From Desulfobulbus sp. Tol-SR (GTDB lineage Bacteria; Desulfobacterota; Desulfobulbia; Desulfobulbales; Desulfocapsaceae), in contig JROS01000057.1 of assembly GCA_000769715.1 (NCBI GenBank), positions 1-61,976 of the forward strand: a stretch of 61,976 nt of DNA, read 5' to 3'. Below, piece after piece: positions 9,401-15,130 of this stretch. The first letter of the stretch is position 1. Each line of letters begins with the position of its first letter. The notes beneath the pieces were generated by a model. The model did no database searches. It was not told where the DNA came from and worked only from the letters and a program-made list of their open reading frames with translations. Made by a program: the position numbers and the translations under genes.

Positions 9401-9583
9401 GGAGTTGGGATTATGGAAACACATGGTCTGGGTGGTCTGGGCGAACTGGCCGGTCACCGTCACCTTGATATCGAGACTGGCGAGCTCGATAGGCAGTTCC
9501 CCGCGGGGAGAATTCATCCTTGGCAAACGGTCGTGCACTCCGAACTGATTCTTCCTGCCGCTTTCTCCAGTGACATAATCCAT
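6455..9583 (-). CDS. VIT / VWA-like / TPR / DUF2135 multidomain protein
   Basis: A 1042-residue protein. Residues about 20-150 form a VIT (vault/inter-alpha-trypsin) domain (LEGELTFPLPDNGVVCGY, AEIRKGIDPGLVEQ). A VWA-like fold starts near residue 258 with an intact MIDAS core DASGS. A proline/arginine-rich linker follows near 580-600, then a TPR-like helical stretch at about 700-780, and DUF2135 from about 840 (DADLTDIDLHVFEPTGE). The last 70 residues resemble a BamE/SmpA-type repeat (LRKGMSVDQVKKMIGQP). No signal peptide is visible, so it is probably cytoplasmic. AAGGAGA precedes the ATG by seven bases. VIT-DUF2135 proteins are known, but their biochemical role is poorly defined. It lies between the WYL-flanked gene and the tiny ORFs. 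Confidence 0.8.
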   Translation of the reverse strand: MDYVTGESGRKNQFGVHDRLPRMNSPRGELPIELASLDIKVTVTGQFAQTTQTMCFHNPNSRVLEGELTFPLPDNGVVCGYALDIDGLMVDGVIVAKKEARQIFEAEIRKGIDPGLVEQSRGNVYRTRVYPIPARGTRTVSITYTSDLTLSGNEAGYHLPLQHAQQLDAVSLRIEVRQTPVVPTISGGQGNMNLTHWQNMWVAEARLTRGVPTDDLLIRLPDLPERLAMVEITGEGETFFCISDLVKQRFTNHAWRPNKIGIAWDASGSRIDTSRDLEFLQVLFSHWRNLAVEVRVFSNRLDNITTFCVRDGQADDVYRYLQELPYDGATDFSQLDLTDTWDAEAWLLFTDGMATVNDRLPRIGGTRVFTCTSQVRNNPAFLRHLAERTGGTCINLLQTGADKAAAAVIQFQAVPAIAAIDGCADISTSVQGDRLVILGHLTGRSGAVTLSTGERLALDAAQANQGEVLARQWAGRHIQNLSILQGSQSEEILILARKYGVVSPGTSLLVLETIEQYLEYGIEPPASRPEMLAAYRRHHEIRDKEMKVLSSGHLEVVVALWQKRIEWWEKEYKPAPPKPAPRRRPATAQSPMVERSFLTAPDADVFESDVCFSRSEPFDTFESCAPSSFQADGDEWPDFEQDVVPQPQRPTTTLMAWSPDTPYLVQIRSTPEDGYRQYLHQRQEYATSPAFFFDCADHFLGMGEREIGLRVLSNLLEMDFDEVSLMRMYAWRLQQAGELDQAIEVFERILALRDDEPQSYRDLALALGERWQATAATDDVLRAMELLYAVVINPWERFPEIEIIALMELNRLIRLANLAGIAPPGHFDRRLIKVLDLDVRISMSWDADLTDIDLHVFEPTGEHANYANQLTAIGGLVSRDFRDGYGPEEYVLRRAVPGVYQIKTYYFGSHQQRLCGPCTVTVNVFTNYCRPDEQRQVMTLRLEESGADFLVGEVVIQGDKTSSSRKGLSLPNTLHCLRKGMSVDQVKKMIGQPHKVESAEVESDSMVLVYSFPDRSELKIALGPDLLWARLAMDGAEVEIVA

Positions 9584-9902
9584 CGTGATTTCTCCTTGGT
9601 GGAATGAAGGGAATGGAAAGTCGGTTGCCGAGATATACCTCTATCACAACTGGTAGGACAAATACGGTCCTTCCAGTTTTTTTTCGCTCCTCGCTACCCC
9701 CTCCCTGAAAAAGCAATTTACCTATTCATTTCGAAGCAGTATTCAATCCCTACGGAATATATTTGTCAGAGTGCTAAGAGCGATCTTGCTCCTTCGGTGG
9801 TTCGGAAGCAGCGAATACGACGGGCCAAATTTCATTCGCCGTTCCGAATCATCGCCCAAGGGGAGAGTGTACGAATGCATTGACCGCCGCTTCCGCCTGC
9901 CG
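9584..9902. other. Intergenic stretch between VIT gene and hypothetical gene
   Basis: About 320 bases with no supported gene. Open frames here on the minus strand have no ribosome site. The only clear structure is the hairpin at 9648-9684, listed separately. The base composition (AT-richer than the neighbours) is consistent with a promoter region for the VIT gene, but I could not identify convincing -35/-10 boxes. Confidence 0.4.
9648..9684 (+). terminator. Intrinsic terminator-like hairpin facing the plus strand
   Basis: AACTGGTAGGAC pairs with GTCCTTCCAGTT (one mismatch) around a 7-base loop and is followed directly by eight Ts on the plus strand. This is a canonical Rho-independent terminator, but no plus-strand gene lies upstream. 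It may stop antisense transcription, or it may belong to an unannotated plus-strand RNA. Confidence 0.5.
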
Positions 9903-10385
9903 TCAGTGGGACAACGAGTCAAACCGGTCCAGAAAGGGCAGGGTCCGGCGCGCCAGGCGGACCATCGCCTCGATCCACCGGTGCTCATCGAAGTCGTCGA
10001 GGTAGACCTTGATCCGCATCTCGTCGCCGGGGGCCTGTTCCACCGATGCCGGGCCCCCCTCGTCGATCCAGGTCAATCGATGCGGCAGCGACAGCCGGCC
10101 GCGCAGGTTCGCCTGGAGGAACGAATACAGCTCCTTCTGCGGTCGCCGCTCGCCGTCGACCGTCCGCGGCCTGAGCTCCAGCTCCACCCATTTCCGGCCC
10201 CAATCCTGGGCAAAGGCGAAATACACCGCCGGCAGAACCGTCGAGGCCCGGGCAGCGGAACCGTCGCCCTTCACGGTCCTGAACCGGAGGTCGATATTCT
10301 CGGCGCGCAGTTTCCCATGGGCGCTCTCGATGAACTCTTCCCATTGCCGTCTTTTCAGCGGATTGCGGATGTGTGTCAGTCTCAT
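9903..10385 (-). CDS. Hypothetical protein, 160 residues, next to WYL regulator
   Basis: I chose the ATG at 10385 because AGGAGG lies six bases upstream; the longer open frame to 10499 has no ribosome site and gives an arginine-rich, unlikely N-terminus. The protein is soluble, mixed alpha/beta, with RNPLKRRQWEEFIES at the start and a central FAQDWGRKWVELELRPR stretch. I do not recognise the family. It is divergent from the WYL regulator and upstream of the VIT protein on the same strand. WYL proteins often control an adjacent gene, so this one may be under its control. No transmembrane segment or signal peptide is visible. Confidence 0.6.
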   Translation of the reverse strand: MRLTHIRNPLKRRQWEEFIESAHGKLRAENIDLRFRTVKGDGSAARASTVLPAVYFAFAQDWGRKWVELELRPRTVDGERRPQKELYSFLQANLRGRLSLPHRLTWIDEGGPASVEQAPGDEMRIKVYLDDFDEHRWIEAMVRLARRTLPFLDRFDSLSH

Positions 10386-10528
10386 GGAATGCCTCCTGAA
10401 ATTATGGGGTGATCGACATCGCCGGCGGCGTCTCTTCCGACCTCCAAGCCGATCGGGGATGAATCCCGGACTATCAGACTGGAGGCGGGTCGCCGGCATC
10501 CTGTCGCCGCCGGGTCGATGCCGCTTTC

Positions 10529-10563
10529 ATTTGACTCTTTATAGCAGGCGTGATAGGTCAAAT
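10529..10563 (+). promoter_or_regulatory. Candidate promoter/operator with inverted repeat upstream of WYL gene
   Basis: ATTTGAC at 10529-10535 is mirrored by GTCAAAT at 10557-10563, perfect 7-base arms 21 bases apart. The left arm contains a TTGACT -35-like box. The expected -10 position (TAGGTC) is weak. The site lies between the divergent WYL and 160-residue genes, so it could be the regulator's own operator. This is inference from position and symmetry. Confidence 0.35.
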
Positions 10564-10594
10564 ACTGTCCGACCACCGAAGGGAGAAAATTTTT

Positions 10595-11581
10595 ATGCCG
10601 AAATACAAACCGCAGCATTCCCGGCTGCTCTTCATCGACCGGGAGATCGCCAGGGGCAGCTATCCCAACTGCTCTCAACTGGCCGGCGACTACGAGGTCA
10701 GCGCCAAGACCATCCAGCGCGACCTCGACTACATGCGCTATCAGCTCGACGCCCCGATCGACTATTCGGCCAAACACCGGGGGTATTACTACACCGAGCC
10801 GAACTACCAGCTACCGGCGATCTCGGTCAAGGAGAGCGACCTGTTCGCGATCTACCTGGCCGAGAAGCTGCTGACGCAGTACGAGGGAACGCCGCTGTAT
10901 GACAGCCTGCGCTCGGTGTTCCGCAAGATCGAGGAATCGCTGCCGGCAAAGACCACCGTCGATCTCGGCAACGACCATGCCCGGTTCACCGTTTTTCCTC
11001 CATCCAACACCCTGATCCGGCCCGGCATCTGGGAGAAGGTGGCGGAGGCGATCCGCCTCTCCCGCCGGATCCGGGTCGTCTACCGCACCCCCGGGAATGA
11101 ACCGGTGTTGCGCGACCTCGATCCCTACCATGGCGTCCGCTTCGAAGGGGACTGGTATGTCGTCGCCCACTGCCATCTCCGCAACGATATCCGCACCTTC
11201 AGCCTTGCGCGGATGGAAAGCGTCGAGCTGCTGCCGACAAGCTTTCGCATCCCGGCAACCTTCGACTTCACCCGCCTTTCCGGCAGCCATTTCGGGGTTC
11301 ACTGGAGCGACAACGAATACCAGGTCGCAATCCGCTTCGACCGTGAAGTGGCGGGATACATCCGGGAGCGGCGCTGGCATCCGACCCAGCGGATCGACGA
11401 ACATCCCGACGGTTCACTGACCCTGTCACTGACCGTGAATCACCTGCTGGAATTGAAACGCTGGATACTCTCTTGGGGGGAGATGGCGCAAGTGATCGAG
11501 CCACGGAGTTTCGTAGATGAGGTCAAAACAGCCATTGATGACATGATGGGGAAATATCGAAACAAGCCGGGAATCACATGA
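10595..11581 (+). CDS. WYL-domain transcriptional regulator (YafY/BrxR-like)
   Basis: Starting from the ATG at 10595 (GGGAG ribosome site), this gives 328 residues. The N-terminus holds a DeoR/HTH-type DNA-binding region (residues about 10-60, SAKTIQRDLDYMRYQL). The middle and end form a WYL fold with GDWYVVAHC near residue 185, the WYL signature in its WYV form, followed by a WCX-like C-terminal extension. WYL regulators bind nucleic acid or nucleotide ligands and are frequent controllers of phage-defence loci, including BREX (BrxR). Here it faces away from the 160-residue gene, and the BREX operon starts about 5 kb to the left. A longer start at 10550 has no better ribosome site. Confidence 0.85.
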   Translation: MPKYKPQHSRLLFIDREIARGSYPNCSQLAGDYEVSAKTIQRDLDYMRYQLDAPIDYSAKHRGYYYTEPNYQLPAISVKESDLFAIYLAEKLLTQYEGTPLYDSLRSVFRKIEESLPAKTTVDLGNDHARFTVFPPSNTLIRPGIWEKVAEAIRLSRRIRVVYRTPGNEPVLRDLDPYHGVRFEGDWYVVAHCHLRNDIRTFSLARMESVELLPTSFRIPATFDFTRLSGSHFGVHWSDNEYQVAIRFDREVAGYIRERRWHPTQRIDEHPDGSLTLSLTVNHLLELKRWILSWGEMAQVIEPRSFVDEVKTAIDDMMGKYRNKPGIT

Positions 11582-11674
11582 AAATGGTTCCACACCTCGC
11601 AATGCACTACACTCCTTCAAGAATTTGAAGAATTGGCAGACTTCCTGGTTCCATAGAACCGGCATAGAACGGAA

Positions 11675-11710
11675 ACAAAAAGGGGTTACGCCAAATTGAC
11701 GTAACCCCTT
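11675..11710 (-). terminator. Intrinsic terminator downstream of tRNA-Arg
   Basis: AAGGGGTTACG (11680-11690) pairs perfectly with CGTAACCCCTT (11700-11710) around a 9-base loop. On the minus strand the stem is followed by a run of Ts (CCCCTTTTTG). It begins 8 bases past the encoded CCA of the tRNA and ends its transcript. Confidence 0.85.
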
Positions 11711-11718
11711 AATTTTAC

Positions 11719-11795
11719 TGGTGCACCAGGAGGGATTCGGACCCCCGACCTACGGATTCGTAGTCCGTTGCTCTATCCAGCTGAGCCACTGGTGC
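11719..11795 (-). tRNA. tRNA-Arg (anticodon ACG)
   Basis: A 77-base cloverleaf. The acceptor stem GCACCAG pairs with CTGGTGC, and discriminator A and an encoded CCA follow. The D-arm is GCTCAGCTGGATAGAGC, the anticodon loop CTACGAA gives ACG, and the T-arm begins GGGGGTCCGAATCCC. Note TCC in place of the usual TTC at the start of the T-loop, a minor deviation. It is transcribed from its own promoter overlapping the end of the RNase gene and closed by a strong terminator. Its 3' end faces the accessory block at 1-11.6 kb, the usual geometry for integration at a tRNA. Confidence 0.95.
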
Positions 11796-11808
11796 GAAAA
11801 GAGCTGAT

Positions 11809-11837
11809 TGTATACCCTATATGCGGACTTTCCTCAA
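11809..11837 (-). promoter_or_regulatory. Sigma-70-type promoter of tRNA-Arg
   Basis: On the minus strand TTGAGG (11837-11832), a 17-base spacer and TATACA (11814-11809) precede the tRNA by about 13 bases. The -35 box overlaps the stop codon of the RNase E/G gene. Spacing and boxes are close to consensus. Confidence 0.65.
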
Positions 11838-14299
11838 GCCTGAATTTTTGCCGCCGGCTCTTTTTCAGCCTTGTGAAACAGGATTTCGTTGTCGGCCGGT
11901 TTCATCGACGCCTCCGCAGTGATCATCACCTCGGTGCCGTATTTGTGCTCCAACTCCTGAACTTCATGGCGTTTGTTGTTGAGGAGATAGTGGGCGACAT
12001 CGAGAGGGAAATGGCATTCAACCTTTACCACATTCTTGCGGCTGGCCCCGGTCTGGATCCGTCGCAGGTAAAACAGCGCCAGGGTCTCGACCGATCGTAC
12101 CATGCCGCGACCCTTGCAGTGTTCGCACACCCGGTAATTACCGGCCTCGATCGGCGCTCCGAGCTTCTGCCGTGATATCTGCATCAGCCCGAACTTGGAT
12201 ATCCGGCTCATATCGACCTTGGCCTTGTCTTTCTTCATCGACAGCTTGACCTGCCGTTCGACGTCACGGATATTTTTCTTGCTGCGCATGTCGATGAAGT
12301 CGACCACGATCAGGCCGCCGAGGTCGCGCAGCCGCAGCTGGCGCGCCAGTTCCGACGCCGCCTCCATGTTGGCCTGGAAGATCGAGGCCTCGAAATTCTT
12401 GCCCTTGGAGGTCGACCCGGAATTGACGTCGATCGCCACCAGGGCCTCGGTGGGATCGATCACGATCGATCCGCCGGAGGGCAGATTGACCCTCGACTGA
12501 TAGATCGATTCGATCTGATCTTCGACGCTGTACTGGTTGAAGATCGGCCGGGCCCCCTTGTGCAGGCGCACCCGGACCTTCCGCTGTTCCGCCGGCAGCA
12601 TCTCGACAAATTCCTTGACCTGCTCGAGGGCCGCACGGTCATCGACGAGAATCTCTTCGATGGACGGATCGAAATGTTCGCGCAGGAACCGCAGGATGCT
12701 GTGCTGCTCTTCGTAGACGAGCCCCACTCCCTCCAGTTCCTGGCCTTTGCGTTTGATCTCGTCCCACAGACGCAGCAGATAGGCGACGTCGCGGGCCAGG
12801 ATTTCTTCCGTGATATCAACGCTTGCGGTCCGTACAATCCAGCCGATTCCCTCGGGGACATCGATCGAGTTCATGGCCTCCCGCAACTGCGACCGCTTCT
12901 CCTCGCCCGAGATTTTCCGCGAGATGCCGGAGGAGTCCGAGCCGGGCATGAGTACGACACAGCGGCCGGGCAGCGACAGGTAGGTGGTCATGTTGGCCCC
13001 TTTTTTGCCGACCTCCTCCTTCACCACCTGGACCAGCACTTCCTGCCCCTTCTCGACCACATCGGTGATGCTGAGCTTTTTCCAGTTCTGCGCCTCGACC
13101 AGCCTTTTCGTCTCACTGGAGAGATCCTGTTTGAAATACTCGGGATGGATCTCGCTGAAGGGCAGGAAGCCGTTCTTCTCCGTGCCGTAATCGACGAAGG
13201 CGGCCTGCAGGTTGGGTTCGGTCGCGACAATCCTGGCCTTGTAGATATTATTCCTGGTCTGCGTCCGGTTGATGGTCGAGACATGGATCGATTCGAGGCG
13301 GCCATCCTCGAGGAGGGCAAGGCGGCACTCCTCGGGTTCTTCGGCATTGATCAGCAGCTTGCACACCGGCTTGCGGGTGCTTTCCGGCAGTTGCTCCTCT
13401 TCGATGATGCCCTCTTCGTCCTCATCCTCTACAAAGGTGTCGTCGAGATCCTCGACCTCGACATCCTCGTCATCCTGAACCCGACGTCTCCCCCGCATCG
13501 ACCGGGCACCTTCTCCGGGTCGGGCCACCGGCACCTCGGCATCGGCAGCCGCGGCAGCGTCTTTCCGGGGAAGTTCGAGGTCGCCGCCGTCCTTGCGTTT
13601 GGAACGCCTTCCCCGTCGCGACCGGCGCGAACCGGGTTTCTTCTCCTCTGCCTGGGGGAGCGGTATCTCCCGGCCCGCAGTATCGTCGCCGCCCGCCCCA
13701 TCCTCGGAGCTCATCTCCACCTCGGGGACCGCGACAACCTCAGGGGTCCCCTCCGTCACGGGGCTCATCTGCTCCTCGACAGACTCGGCAGCGCCGGTCT
13801 CCGGCGGCAGCGGCCGTTTCTTCCGGGGCGAGCGTTTTCTCCTGGCCTTCGGGATTGCAGCCTGCTCGCCAGGCAACTCTGCCGTGGCAAGGGCCTCGGC
13901 GACTACCTCCACCTTCTCTCCGGCAGGAATACTGTCGGGGACCGGGCCCTGTTCTGATGCCTCGATCGGAACCGCTGCCACCCCGGCCTGGGCAGCCTCG
14001 CCCTCCGCTTTCTTCTTTGTCGCGCGCTTTCGCTTGGTTTTTTCAGCAGTTTCGGGCTCGACAGGAATCACCGCATCCAGCCCGGGTTCGTCGATCTTCA
14101 TCGGCGGAGCGGCCTTCTTTCGCCCTCTTCCCCGTGCCGGCTGTGGGCTTTTCCCTTCGTCGGTCTTCCGTTCCTCTGCTCCTCCCGCGACGGGTTCCGC
14201 TTCCCCCTCCCCGGCACCGGTGCTTTTCCACCAGGCGCCGGTTGTCGCCTTCGCCTGAACTTCGATTGATTTTTCTTCTGTTTTTTTCTTTGCAGTCAT
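11834..14299 (-). CDS. Ribonuclease E/G with long N-terminal charged extension
   Basis: An 821-residue Rne/Rng-family endoribonuclease for mRNA decay and RNA processing. The catalytic part starts near residue 310 with an S1 domain (STINRTQTRNNIYKARI). It contains the two Mg2+-site aspartate motifs VAIDVNSG and GGLIVVDFIDMRS, and the Zn-link CEHCKG near residue 735. Residues 1-308 are a low-complexity, alternately acidic and Arg/Lys-rich extension (RRSRRGRRSKRK at 225-236) followed by an acidic block at 276-303. E. coli RNase E carries its disordered scaffold at the C-terminus, so here it is at the other end. AGGA lies 11 bases before the ATG. It ends right before the tRNA promoter. Confidence 0.92.
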   Translation of the reverse strand: MTAKKKTEEKSIEVQAKATTGAWWKSTGAGEGEAEPVAGGAEERKTDEGKSPQPARGRGRKKAAPPMKIDEPGLDAVIPVEPETAEKTKRKRATKKKAEGEAAQAGVAAVPIEASEQGPVPDSIPAGEKVEVVAEALATAELPGEQAAIPKARRKRSPRKKRPLPPETGAAESVEEQMSPVTEGTPEVVAVPEVEMSSEDGAGGDDTAGREIPLPQAEEKKPGSRRSRRGRRSKRKDGGDLELPRKDAAAAADAEVPVARPGEGARSMRGRRRVQDDEDVEVEDLDDTFVEDEDEEGIIEEEQLPESTRKPVCKLLINAEEPEECRLALLEDGRLESIHVSTINRTQTRNNIYKARIVATEPNLQAAFVDYGTEKNGFLPFSEIHPEYFKQDLSSETKRLVEAQNWKKLSITDVVEKGQEVLVQVVKEEVGKKGANMTTYLSLPGRCVVLMPGSDSSGISRKISGEEKRSQLREAMNSIDVPEGIGWIVRTASVDITEEILARDVAYLLRLWDEIKRKGQELEGVGLVYEEQHSILRFLREHFDPSIEEILVDDRAALEQVKEFVEMLPAEQRKVRVRLHKGARPIFNQYSVEDQIESIYQSRVNLPSGGSIVIDPTEALVAIDVNSGSTSKGKNFEASIFQANMEAASELARQLRLRDLGGLIVVDFIDMRSKKNIRDVERQVKLSMKKDKAKVDMSRISKFGLMQISRQKLGAPIEAGNYRVCEHCKGRGMVRSVETLALFYLRRIQTGASRKNVVKVECHFPLDVAHYLLNNKRHEVQELEHKYGTEVMITAEASMKPADNEILFHKAEKEPAAKIQA

Positions 14300-14369
14300 A
14301 CTGTTCGTTTTCCTTTATCGCAGATGATACCGAATAGAGGCATCTTCCTCGAAAATCTTGCAGTCGACT

Positions 14370-14401
14370 GAAGAAGACACGAAAATAGGTGTCTCTTCTT
14401 C
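14370..14401 (-). promoter_or_regulatory. Hairpin in the RNase E/G leader
   Basis: GAAGAAGACAC pairs with GTGTC-TC-TTCTTC (two-base bulge) around an 8-base loop, about 70 bases upstream of the RNase ATG. RNase E transcripts in other bacteria are autoregulated through leader stem-loops; whether this one acts so is inference. Confidence 0.35.
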
Positions 14402-15053
14402 ATCTGCCGACATAATTCATCATATCGACCTGGAACGGGTCGTGATGTTCAATAACAGGTGCAGTGCCAAGTCATTTCCCTGACCGACAAACCGATTCGG
14501 TCCCTGGTATCTTAGCGGAAGAACCGAAGAACCGGAAATGATTTTTCTTGACAAGACACCTGTCGCCAATTCCTGCGCTCATGCCTCGATGGGGGGAGTG
14601 GAGCGGATGTCGCCTATCCATTCGCAATCCGCCGCAGTCTCCCATCGCCTGCGCACTGCCGTCGTGCATCACCCCTCCCCCTGCCCGCCGACGTCATGCT
14701 GCCGCCCGACATGGGTAAAACCCTTCACTGCACCCCTGCAACAGTTCTCCGATCTCGTTCGTATCAAGTACTCCGGATATGACAGGAATCGCCAGGGAGA
14801 GAAGTTGAGTGCACTGCAAAACAAGCTGGTTCAGAAAGGCTGATACATTTGGTTGAAAATAATACAAATTCCCTTTATTATCAAGGCAAATCTATGACTT
14901 TTGGCTTGACACCAATGGCGGAGAACCGTAGATTTCCAAATTAATCCGGATTGGCGCCGTCGACTCAGGAGATCAGTGATTTCAACTGCCTGAACATATC
15001 CATTACACCGTTGAATCAGCTGAATATCCATGACGAGGAGGTGAGGTACCCGC

Positions 15054-15083
15054 TTGACGAGTCGGGATGTCGGCTGCTACCAT
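15054..15083 (+). promoter_or_regulatory. Possible promoter of lptD
   Basis: TTGACG, an 18-base spacer and TACCAT lie about 48 bases upstream of the lptD start. The -35 is good and the -10 weak. Based only on box matching and position. Confidence 0.3.
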
Positions 15084-15130
15084 GACATCCATGCATCCTC
15101 TTTAATGAATTCTCTCACAAGGAGTCTACT

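Larger units (their letters stand above)
14300..15130. other. Long intergenic region between RNase E/G and lptD
   Basis: About 830 bases without a gene I can support. A 101-codon plus-strand ORF at 14538-14843 has no ribosome site and low-quality composition; only its last 35 codons (QQFSDLVRIKYSGYDRN) look mildly protein-like. A 66-codon minus-strand ORF at 14831-15031 also lacks support. The region holds the leader hairpin of the RNase gene and a possible lptD promoter near 15054. It may hide a small RNA, but nothing diagnostic is visible. Confidence 0.4.

Noticed and set aside
14538..14843. 101-codon plus-strand ORF in the rne-lptD gap
   Set aside because: No ribosome site, Cys/Pro/His-rich low-quality N-terminus; only a short tail looks protein-like. 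Not enough to call a gene.
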